Source: Flavobacterium sp. UBA6195 (GTDB taxonomy: Bacteria > Bacteroidota > Bacteroidia > Flavobacteriales > Flavobacteriaceae). From it: a DNA stretch of 38,071 nucleotides. Position numbers and translations under genes: made by a program. The notes beneath the pieces are model-generated. The model saw only the letters and a list, made by a program, of their open reading frames with translations, did no database searches and was not told the origin of the DNA. The stretch covers positions 1 to 38,071 of the forward strand of contig NZ_DITB01000107.1 of NCBI RefSeq assembly GCF_002422095.1. The letters run 5' to 3'. The first letter of the stretch is position 1. Every line of letters starts with the position of its first letter. Positions 25,528 to 33,403 of the stretch are shown piece after piece.

Positions 25528-25769
25528 AACGCAACGTTTGTCATGCCGAATTCATTTCGGCATCTCAATAAAAATTAGCAACTAATTAACCTAAATATCC
25601 TTTTATGGCACGAAGAAGTTACCACAACTATTGGGTATATATCCTAACTGGGCGAATTTGTGGAAAGGAGATGCTGAAATAAATTCGGTGTTACAGATAG
25701 AGTAGAGATGCTGAAACCAGTTCAGCATGACAGGAAGAAGGGAGATGCTGAAATGAATTCAGCATGACA
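25528..25769. mobile_element. Candidate non-autonomous element, copy 2
   Basis: A direct repeat of 25257-25497 at an offset of 271-272 bases, nearly identical. Differences are small substitutions near ATCTCAATAAAAATTAGC and a one-base indel. The two copies are separated by ~30 unrelated bases (AGATAGGGAGTTTTAGTAGG…), so this is not a simple tandem duplication without remodelling. Confidence 0.6.
25605..25682 (+). pseudogene. Deletion remnant of a GIY-YIG nuclease gene, copy 2
   Basis: Same 26-codon reading and same junction as copy 1 (ATCCTAACT at 25641-25649). The identical junction means one deletion event followed by duplication or movement of the deleted form. Confidence 0.55.
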
Positions 25770-25956
25770 GGAAGAAGGAGATGCTGAAATGAATTCGGCA
25801 AGACAGAGATGAGAGATGCTGAAACCAGTTCATTTGCACATACCACGCGTTTGGTTTGGTAAAAATTGTATGTTAATTTCACAAAATAATAAGGTAAAAA
25901 AATGGTTAATTCATATATTTTCACTAAAATTGGAGGTTTTTTAAGAACATAATATT
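25770..25956. repeat. Trailing palindromic units and leader of the peptidase gene
   Basis: Two more degraded units (GAGATGCTGAAATGAATTCG and GAGATGCTGAAACCAGTTCA) end near 25830. The rest is an AT-rich leader with TATATTTT (25914-25921, 7 of 8 to the -7 consensus) before the peptidase start at 25957. Confidence 0.5.
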
Positions 25957-28128
25957 ATGAAAAAGATCAGTTTAGCGGTTTTATTATTTGTAGTAAGCTC
26001 ATTATCAGTTGTAGGCCAACAAAAAATTACGTTAGAAGAAATTTGGGGTGGTGCCTTTAGAACCAAAGGAATGGATGCTTTGAGCGCCATGAAGAACACC
26101 AATCAATATACAGTCTTAAATTTCGATAGAAGCACAAAAAGTTACCAAATCGATTTGTATGACTTTGCTACTTTAGAAAAAGTGAGTACCCTTTTCGATA
26201 CTAAAAATCATCCAGAAGTAACATCAATCGATAGTTATTCTTTTGATAAAAACGAGAAAAAGATTTTAATTGCAACCAATTCCAATTCTATTTTCCGTCA
26301 TTCTTTTACGGCGCAGTATTTTATCTACGATATTCCATCAAAAACGGTAAATAGTTTTACTACAAATGCCATTCAAGAACCAACATTTAGCGCTGATGGA
26401 ACCAAAATTTCTTATGCCTTTGAAAACAACCTATATGTTCATGATTTATCATCAGGTGTGAAAATTCAAATTACGCAAGATGGCCAAAAAAATAAAATCA
26501 TCAATGGTATTACCGATTGGGTTTATGAAGAAGAATTTGCATTTGTAAAAGCGTATGATTGGAATGTAACTGGTACAAAAATCGCTTACATCAAGTTTGA
26601 TGAAACGGAAGTCCCAGAATTTTCTATGGACATGTATAACGAAGGTTTATATCCAACGCAAACCGTTTTTAAATATCCAAAAGCGGGTGAAAAAAACGCA
26701 ATTGTTTCGTTACATATTTTTGATTTAAAATCAGGAACTACCAAGAAAATCAATTTAGGTGATTATAAAGATTTTTATATTCCAAGAATCAAATGGACGA
26801 ATGATGCTGCGATTTTAAGTGTTCAAGTTATGAACCGTCACCAAAATAATTTAGACTTACATTTTGTAGATGCCAATGCAGGAACTACAAAAATTGTTTT
26901 AAACGAAAAAGACGCGGCTTACGTTGATGTTACCGATAACTTAACGTTCTTAAAAGATAACAGTTTTATCTGGACATCAGAAAAAGACGGATTCAATCAT
27001 ATTTATCACTACGATAAATCAGGTAAATTGAAAAAACAAATTACTTCTGGAAAATGGGAAGTAACCAAGTATTATGGTTTTGATGAAAAATCAGGAATGA
27101 TTTACTATCAATCAGTAGAGAATGGTTCTATCAACAGAGATGTTTATGCTATCAAAGTAGATGGAAAATCAAAAGTAAGATTGTCATCAAAAACAGGAAC
27201 AAATTCGGCAACTTTTAGTCCGAATTTTCAATTCTTCATCAATACGTATTCAAGTGCAACTTCGGCACCAACTTATACTTTAAATGATTCTAAAACAGGA
27301 GCCATAATCAAAACTATTGTTTCTAACGAAGCAGTAGAGCAAAAGTTGGCAAAATATGATGTAACTCCAAAAGAGTTTTTCGTCTTAACTACAGAAAAAG
27401 GGCATCAATTAAATGCTTGGATGATTAAACCAAAAGATTTCGATCCAAATAAAAAATATCCGGTTTTCATGTATCAGTATTCTGGGCCAGGTTCACAACA
27501 AGTGGATAATGCTTGGAATAGCACTGATGATTATTGGTTCATGATGTTAGCACAACAAGGTTACATTGTAGCTTGTGTGGATGGAAGAGGAACAGGTTTC
27601 AAAGGAGCTGCTTTCAAAAAATGTACCCAAAAAGAATTAGGAAAATACGAAGTTGAAGATCAAATCGATGCAGCTAAAGTAATTGGAAAATACAACTACG
27701 TTGACGCTTCAAGAATTGGTATTTTTGGATGGAGCTATGGTGGATTCATGTCGTCTAACTGTTTGTTCCAAGGTGCTGATGTATTCAAAATGGCAATCGC
27801 TGTGGCTCCAGTAACTTCTTGGAGATATTATGATAGTATTTATACAGAACGTTACATGCAAACTCCACAAGAAAACGCAAGTGGTTATGATAACAACTCG
27901 CCAATCAATCACGTAAGTAAATTAAAAGGAAACTTCTTGTTAATTCACGGTACAGCTGACGATAATGTACATGTTCAAAACACCATGAAAATGGTTGAAG
28001 CATTAGTTCAAGCAAACAAACAATTTGATTGGGCCATTTATCCAGATAAAAACCATGGAATTTACGGTGGTAAAACACGCTTGCAATTGTATACTAAAAT
28101 GACGAATTTTATTAAAGAAAAATTATAA
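25957..28128 (+). CDS. Dipeptidyl peptidase IV, S9 family
   Basis: A 723-residue exported serine peptidase that removes X-Pro or X-Ala dipeptides from peptide N-termini. Seen: a signal peptide (MKKISLAVLLFVVSSLSVVG) and an N-terminal β-propeller. TDWVYEEEF carries Glu192-Glu193, equivalent to the Glu pair that anchors the substrate amino group in human DPP4. The C-terminal α/β-hydrolase has Ser593 in GWSYGG, Asp668 in GTADDNVH and His700 in DKNHGIYGG. It is complete and of normal length. It lies 27 bases upstream of the first of three peptide transporters, which fits release and uptake of dipeptides. It is close to the repeat cluster, which may influence its expression. Confidence 0.94.
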   Translation: MKKISLAVLLFVVSSLSVVGQQKITLEEIWGGAFRTKGMDALSAMKNTNQYTVLNFDRSTKSYQIDLYDFATLEKVSTLFDTKNHPEVTSIDSYSFDKNEKKILIATNSNSIFRHSFTAQYFIYDIPSKTVNSFTTNAIQEPTFSADGTKISYAFENNLYVHDLSSGVKIQITQDGQKNKIINGITDWVYEEEFAFVKAYDWNVTGTKIAYIKFDETEVPEFSMDMYNEGLYPTQTVFKYPKAGEKNAIVSLHIFDLKSGTTKKINLGDYKDFYIPRIKWTNDAAILSVQVMNRHQNNLDLHFVDANAGTTKIVLNEKDAAYVDVTDNLTFLKDNSFIWTSEKDGFNHIYHYDKSGKLKKQITSGKWEVTKYYGFDEKSGMIYYQSVENGSINRDVYAIKVDGKSKVRLSSKTGTNSATFSPNFQFFINTYSSATSAPTYTLNDSKTGAIIKTIVSNEAVEQKLAKYDVTPKEFFVLTTEKGHQLNAWMIKPKDFDPNKKYPVFMYQYSGPGSQQVDNAWNSTDDYWFMMLAQQGYIVACVDGRGTGFKGAAFKKCTQKELGKYEVEDQIDAAKVIGKYNYVDASRIGIFGWSYGGFMSSNCLFQGADVFKMAIAVAPVTSWRYYDSIYTERYMQTPQENASGYDNNSPINHVSKLKGNFLLIHGTADDNVHVQNTMKMVEALVQANKQFDWAIYPDKNHGIYGGKTRLQLYTKMTNFIKEKL

Positions 28129-28155
28129 ACTAACCAATAAACTAAAACAAATTAT

Positions 28156-29664
28156 ATGGAAAACAATGCTGTAAAAACGGGACATCCTAAAGGGCTGTAC
28201 TTTTTATTCTTCACAGAAATGTGGGAGCGATTCAGTTATTATGGAATGAGAGCTATCTTTATTCTATTTATGACTAAAGTATTATTAATGAAAGATGCTG
28301 ATGCTTCTGAAATTTACGGAAGTTATACAGGATTAGTATACTTAACACCCCTTTTAGGAGGTTATTTGTGCGACAAGTTTTTAGGTAATAGAAGAAGTAT
28401 TGTAATTGGAGGTCTTTTAATGGCAATTGGTCAGTTCTTCATGTTTTTCAGTGCTTCGGTTGGAGCAAATGGAGGTGTTTCGTTAATGTGGATGGGATTA
28501 ACCGCAATTATCATTGGTAATGGTTTCTTTAAACCAAATATTTCAACCATGGTGGGACAATTATATCCTGCAAACGACAGAAGAATCGACAGTGCATTTA
28601 CCATTTTCTACATGGGAATTAACTTAGGGGCTTTCTTTTCGCCTTTAGTTTGTGGATCTATGGATTTTAAATGGGGATTTTTAGCAGCCGGAGTAGGAAT
28701 GTTGATTGGTTTAGTTGCTTTTGTTTTAGGTCAAAAAAAATATTTGGTTTCAGAAGAAGGAAAATCAATTGGATTGCCAGTTAAAAAGTTAGATGTTAAA
28801 AGTATCGCTATGATTATTGGTTCAATTGGAATTATTTTCTTCATGTTGAACTTCAAACAAATGTTTAAAAGTGATGTAGATATTATTAGTTATTTCATCT
28901 ATGGAGCTATGGTAGCAATGCCAATTTTAATTTTTAGTGATAAAAGTTTAACAAAAATTGAAACACAAAGAATTACGGTAATTTTCCTTTTAGCGTTTTT
29001 CGTAATTTTCTTCTGGGGTGCTTTCGAGCAAGCAGGAGCTTCATTAACGTTATTTGCAGATAGACAAACAGAGCGAACCATTTTTGGATGGGAGATGCCA
29101 GCGTCTTATTTTCAATCAGTAAATCCTTTAGCAGTTATTTCATTAGCGCCAATTATGACGATTGTTTGGGGATTCTTATATGCTAGAAAATTAGAACCAT
29201 CTTCTCCAAAGAAAATGGCAATTGGACTTGGTTTAGTTGCTTTAGGATATGTAGTAATTGCAATTGCTGTTAAAGGCTTAGGTTTAGGTGAAAAAGTTTC
29301 AATGTGGTGGTTAATTGGATTATATGTAATTCATACTATTGGAGAATTATGTTTATCACCAATCGGATTATCAATGGTTTCTAAATTAGCTCCTTTACGT
29401 TTATCATCTTTAATGATGGGAACTTGGTTCTTAGCAAATGCTGCGGCTAATAAATTTGCGGGAACATTAAGTGCTTTAATTCCAGGCGGTGAAGACGGAA
29501 CAGGTGGCGCAACATCATTTTTAGGTTTTCAAATTACTAATTTATATGAATTCTTTATTTTGTTCATCATTATGTCGGGTGCAGCTGCTGCAATTCTTTT
29601 CGTATTGAGTTCTTGGTTAGAAAAAAGAATGCACAACGATCATGTTGAAGCTAAAACGGAATAA
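28156..29664 (+). CDS. Proton-dependent di/tripeptide transporter (POT) 1
   Basis: A 502-residue MFS transporter of the POT/PTR2 family in the inner membrane; it takes up di- and tripeptides with protons. Seen: helix-1 motif FFTEMWERFSYYGMRA (the ExxERF motif), GGYLCDKFLGNRRSIVIGG after helix 2, GNGFFKPNISTMVGQLY (the PTR2 signature), and FYMGINLGAF. About 12-14 membrane helices can be counted. It starts 27 bases after the peptidase and is followed by a strong terminator, so peptidase plus POT1 form one transcription unit. Confidence 0.93.
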   Translation: MENNAVKTGHPKGLYFLFFTEMWERFSYYGMRAIFILFMTKVLLMKDADASEIYGSYTGLVYLTPLLGGYLCDKFLGNRRSIVIGGLLMAIGQFFMFFSASVGANGGVSLMWMGLTAIIIGNGFFKPNISTMVGQLYPANDRRIDSAFTIFYMGINLGAFFSPLVCGSMDFKWGFLAAGVGMLIGLVAFVLGQKKYLVSEEGKSIGLPVKKLDVKSIAMIIGSIGIIFFMLNFKQMFKSDVDIISYFIYGAMVAMPILIFSDKSLTKIETQRITVIFLLAFFVIFFWGAFEQAGASLTLFADRQTERTIFGWEMPASYFQSVNPLAVISLAPIMTIVWGFLYARKLEPSSPKKMAIGLGLVALGYVVIAIAVKGLGLGEKVSMWWLIGLYVIHTIGELCLSPIGLSMVSKLAPLRLSSLMMGTWFLANAAANKFAGTLSALIPGGEDGTGGATSFLGFQITNLYEFFILFIIMSGAAAAILFVLSSWLEKRMHNDHVEAKTE

Positions 29665-29694
29665 GCAATAAAATAAAATTTTTTTTATATCTTT

Positions 29695-29731
29695 CAAACC
29701 TACAAGAAACCCTTGTAGGTTTGTTTTTTTT
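29695..29731 (+). terminator. Terminator after POT1
   Basis: CAAACCTACAAG (29695-29706) pairs perfectly with CTTGTAGGTTTG (29712-29723), 5-base loop, then T8. It separates POT1 from POT2, possibly as partial readthrough control. Confidence 0.9.
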
Positions 29732-29744
29732 AATACAATAAATT

Positions 29745-31403
29745 ATGTGGAAAAGTCATCCTAAAGCATTGCCTTACTTATTTTTATCTGAAATGTGGGA
29801 GCGTTTCGGTTACTATTTAATGATTGGTATTTTTACCCTTTACCTTAAAGATGTCGAAGCCGGATTCGCTATGACCGAGAAAGAAGCATCCGATTTATAC
29901 GGAACTTTTATCGCTTTGGTATTCTTAACTCCTTTTATTGGAGGCTTAGTTGCTGATAGATATTGGGGTTACAAAAAATCTATCGTAATCGGAGGAATTA
30001 TGATGGGAGCGGGTTATTTCATGATGGGAATTCATGATATTACCATGCTGTACATCGCTATGACATTAGTTATCGTGGGTAATGGTTTCTTTAAACCTAA
30101 TATTTCAACACTTTTAGGTAATTTCTATACCGAAGAACAATACAAAGATAAAAAAGATGAAGGCTACAACATTTTCTACATGGGAATCAACGTGGGAGCT
30201 TTCATTTGTAACTTCTTTGGAGCTGCTTTACAAATTTTATTGGGTTGGCAATATGCTTTCATGGCGGCTGGAGTTGGGATGTTTATTGGTGTAATCGTTT
30301 TCATTTTAGGAACGAAACACTACGGAGATAAAACCGAGAAAAAAGGAGTGCAACCAGGCGATATGCCGTTCTGGAAAATTGTGATGTTTATCCTAGTACC
30401 TTCAGCGGTTTTTGGAGTTATTGGTTGGTTAATCAAAGGAGTAACAACTGAAGCAAATCCTAACGGATATATTTTTGGTTCGGATAGTACGGATGCTTTC
30501 ATCTTCGCCTGTATTCCAGTGATTTTCTTCTACGGAAGTTTATACTTTAAAGCTAAGACGGAAGATAAAAGACCTATCGGAGCTTTATTAACGATTTTCG
30601 CAGTGGTAATTTTATTCTGGGGGGTTTTCAAATTGAATGGTTCGGCATTAAATACTTGGGCTGACCGTTACACGGATAGAGAAATCACAGGAACCACTCA
30701 AACGGTTTTTAATGGATTGAAATTAGCTAAAGAAGTAGAATACAAAAAAGACACAGTTGAATTATATGATGCCAGTTTCCGTATTCAAAAAGTTGATGGT
30801 GAAGTTCAAAAAACAGTAGATTATCCGGTTTATTTTAGAAACGTAGCTAAAGATAAATTACCAGAAGAAGGTGCTTCTGTTTCACTTTGGGCAACTAATT
30901 TAAGTCAGTCAATTAATCCTGGTTGGGTAATTATTTTGACTCCTTTAGTAGTTGCGTTCTTCACATTTTTAAGAAATAGAAAGAAAGAACCATCTACACC
31001 AACAAAAATCGCATTCGGATTATTGATTTCTGCTTTATCCGTTTTAGTGATGATTGCAGCCGTAAACATGGGTGCAAACGGAACTGAAAAAGTAAGCGTT
31101 TGGTGGTTGGTTGCTAATTACGGAGTAATCACAATTGGAGAATTATTCTTGAGTCCGATGGGATTATCAGTAGTTTCTAAATTGAGTCCAACGAACATAA
31201 CCTCTTTAATGATGGGAGGTTGGTTTTTATCAACATCTATCGGAAATAAATTGAGTGGTGTATTAGCTAGTCTTTGGGATACGTATGACAACAAACAAGA
31301 TTTCTTCTGGATTAATTTCGGATTATTAATGTTTGCTACTTTATTAATGTTCATTTTATTGAAACAATTGAATAAAGTAATGCAAGAAAAAGGAATTCAC
31401 TAA
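29745..31403 (+). CDS. POT-family peptide transporter 2, with extra loop domain
   Basis: A 552-residue POT transporter with the same core motifs (LSEMWERFGYYLM, GGLVADRYWGYKKSIVIGG, GNGFFKPNISTLLGNFY, FYMGINVGAF). It is ~50 residues longer than its neighbours because of an insert around residues 315-380. This insert replaces a short loop with a charged segment (EVEYKKDTVELYDASFRIQK and on to SLWATNLSQSINPGW). Related transporters in this phylum sometimes carry such a loop; its role is not clear. It starts 13 bases after the T-run of the preceding terminator, so it may have limited expression or readthrough. It is 1 base away from POT3. Confidence 0.92.
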   Translation: MWKSHPKALPYLFLSEMWERFGYYLMIGIFTLYLKDVEAGFAMTEKEASDLYGTFIALVFLTPFIGGLVADRYWGYKKSIVIGGIMMGAGYFMMGIHDITMLYIAMTLVIVGNGFFKPNISTLLGNFYTEEQYKDKKDEGYNIFYMGINVGAFICNFFGAALQILLGWQYAFMAAGVGMFIGVIVFILGTKHYGDKTEKKGVQPGDMPFWKIVMFILVPSAVFGVIGWLIKGVTTEANPNGYIFGSDSTDAFIFACIPVIFFYGSLYFKAKTEDKRPIGALLTIFAVVILFWGVFKLNGSALNTWADRYTDREITGTTQTVFNGLKLAKEVEYKKDTVELYDASFRIQKVDGEVQKTVDYPVYFRNVAKDKLPEEGASVSLWATNLSQSINPGWVIILTPLVVAFFTFLRNRKKEPSTPTKIAFGLLISALSVLVMIAAVNMGANGTEKVSVWWLVANYGVITIGELFLSPMGLSVVSKLSPTNITSLMMGGWFLSTSIGNKLSGVLASLWDTYDNKQDFFWINFGLLMFATLLMFILLKQLNKVMQEKGIH

Positions 31404-31404
31404 A

Positions 31405-32886
31405 ATGCAAACGACTCAAACAATAGAAGAAATTCAAAATTTCGAGGGTAAATATCCAAAACAACTTTGGTATTTATTCTTCAGTGAAATGTGGGAGCGT
31501 TTCTGCTTCTACGGAATGCGCGGAATGTTAACTTTTTTCATGGTACACCAATTGTTCATGAAAGAAGATGTGGCCAATTTACAATATGGCGCTACACAAG
31601 CTTTCGTATATGCTTTCACATTTGTTGGAGGGTTATTTGCTGATAAAATTTTAGGTTACAGAAAGTCATTGTTTTGGGGAGGAATTATGATGATTGTAGG
31701 AAGTGCCATTCTTGCCATCGATCCAAAACAATTTTTCTTCTTGGGAATTGCTTTTACTGTAATTGGAACAGGATTTTTCAAACCCAATATCTCTACTATG
31801 GTAGGAACTTTGTATAAAGCAAATGATTCAAGAAGAGACGCTGGTTTTTCATTATTTTACTCTGGAATTAATATCGGTGCGCTTTTAGGTGGTTATGCCT
31901 GTATTTATATTGGTAAAAATTATTCATGGAACTTAGCTTTTGGTTTAGCGGGAATTGTAATGACCATTAGTTTGGTTACGTTCTTGTTCACGCAAAAAAG
32001 TTTAGCCACTATCGGACTTTCGCCATTGTTGCATTTGCAAGATTCGAAACGAAAATTATATGAATATGCGACTTACATTGGAACATTAGTAGCCATTCCA
32101 TTAATTATGACAATGGTTTCAAATCCGGAATATACAGATTATTTCATGTATACGATTGGTCCAGTGACGTTGTTGTATTTGGCTTACGAAATGCGAAATT
32201 TCTCACTTCAAGAGAACAAGAAGTTGATTGCTGCAATGGTTTTCATTGTGTTTTCAATTTTGTTTTGGGCGTTTTTTGAACAAAGTGGAGGTTCCTTGAG
32301 TTTATTTGCGGCCAACAATTTAGACAGTGATTTTTTAGGCATTAATTTAGATCCTAACGGAGTCAATAACGCTGCAAATTCATTATTTGTAATCATTTTT
32401 GCGCCACTTTTAGGATTAGTTTGGGTTTGGTTGAATACCAGAAAAGCTGAACCGAATACCGTGGTGAAATTTGGATTGGGATTTTTATTCTTAGCCTTAG
32501 CTTTTTACACGTTCTATTTCACAAGATTTTTTGCGAATCTTGACGGAATGACGTCGTTAGAAATATTTACCTTGGCCTATTTCATCATCACATTTGGAGA
32601 ACTTTGCTTATCTCCAATCGGATTATCGATTATGACCAAACTTTCACCAGTAAAATTGCAAGGTGTTATGATGGGAATGTGGTTTTTAGCCAGTGCTTAT
32701 GGTCAATATGTAGCGGGAATTTTAGGCGCTGGAATGTCAATTGCTAATGAAAATGCTACCAAGGCAGAAAAATTAATTGCTTACACCGATGGCTACCAAC
32801 AATTAGCTATTTACGCGTTAATTGCTGGTATAGTGTTGATTGCTATTTCACCCATTATTAGAAAATTAATGCAAGAAGTTAAATAA
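31405..32886 (+). CDS. POT-family peptide transporter 3
   Basis: A 493-residue POT transporter. Seen: FFSEMWERFCFYGMRGML, GGLFADKILGYRKSLFWGG, GTGFFKPNISTMVGTLY, FYSGINIGALLGG, and FGELCLSPIGLSIMTKLSP in the second half. The N-terminal ~15 residues (QTTQTIEEIQNFEGKYP) are a cytoplasmic extension not present in the other two. It sits one base after the POT2 stop, so the two are co-translated. Three paralogs in a row suggest different size or charge preferences for peptides; sequence alone does not tell which. Confidence 0.93.
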   Translation: MQTTQTIEEIQNFEGKYPKQLWYLFFSEMWERFCFYGMRGMLTFFMVHQLFMKEDVANLQYGATQAFVYAFTFVGGLFADKILGYRKSLFWGGIMMIVGSAILAIDPKQFFFLGIAFTVIGTGFFKPNISTMVGTLYKANDSRRDAGFSLFYSGINIGALLGGYACIYIGKNYSWNLAFGLAGIVMTISLVTFLFTQKSLATIGLSPLLHLQDSKRKLYEYATYIGTLVAIPLIMTMVSNPEYTDYFMYTIGPVTLLYLAYEMRNFSLQENKKLIAAMVFIVFSILFWAFFEQSGGSLSLFAANNLDSDFLGINLDPNGVNNAANSLFVIIFAPLLGLVWVWLNTRKAEPNTVVKFGLGFLFLALAFYTFYFTRFFANLDGMTSLEIFTLAYFIITFGELCLSPIGLSIMTKLSPVKLQGVMMGMWFLASAYGQYVAGILGAGMSIANENATKAEKLIAYTDGYQQLAIYALIAGIVLIAISPIIRKLMQEVK

Positions 32887-32933
32887 TACTGTTTTGGTAT
32901 TCATTTTGATTAAATTTGTTTAAAAATTACAAT

Positions 32934-33401
32934 ATGAAAAAGATTTTAGTAATAGCATTTTTAGTAATAACTAGCGTTTCAATACAAGCGCAAGAGGGGT
33001 TAACTTGGCATACTGATATGTCAAAAGCTACTGATATTTCGATAAAAGAAAAAAAACCATTATTCTTGTTTTTTACTGGTTCTGATTGGTGTGGATGGTG
33101 TATCCGTTTGCAAAAAGAAGTATTTAAAACTCCCGAGTTTGTTAAATGGGCAAAAGATAATGTAGTTTTAGTGGAATTAGATTTTCCAAGAAAAAACAAT
33201 CAAACCGATGCGGTTAAAATGCAAAATGCACAATTGCAACAACAGTTACAAGTAAGAGGTTATCCTACGGTTTGGTTTGTTAGCGCATCAAAATCAAATA
33301 AAAACAAAGTGAATTTGAGTGCTTTAGGAAGTACAGGTTACATAGCAGGTGGACCAGCAGCTTGGCTTGAAGGTGCTAACCAAATTCTTAAAAAGAAATA
33401 A
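32934..33401 (+). CDS. Exported thioredoxin-like protein
   Basis: A 155-residue periplasmic thioredoxin-fold protein with signal peptide MKKILVIAFLVITSVSIQAQ and active site SDWCGWC (Cys53, Cys56) at the start of the first helix. The cis-Pro is in VRGYPTVWFV. I choose the ATG at 32934, because it directly precedes the signal peptide; an upstream TTG at 32916 is in frame but adds nothing typical. It lies 47 bases after POT3 on the same strand, so it is probably the last gene of the peptide operon. Function is disulfide reduction or isomerisation, partner unknown. It ends 2 bases from the convergent comEC. Confidence 0.85.
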   Translation: MKKILVIAFLVITSVSIQAQEGLTWHTDMSKATDISIKEKKPLFLFFTGSDWCGWCIRLQKEVFKTPEFVKWAKDNVVLVELDFPRKNNQTDAVKMQNAQLQQQLQVRGYPTVWFVSASKSNKNKVNLSALGSTGYIAGGPAAWLEGANQILKKK

Positions 33402-33403
33402 TT

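Noticed and set aside
25691..25924. Minus-strand frame with CHAELVSAS-type peptide
   Set aside because: This peptide is the usual readthrough of this palindromic repeat and appears in many false gene calls.
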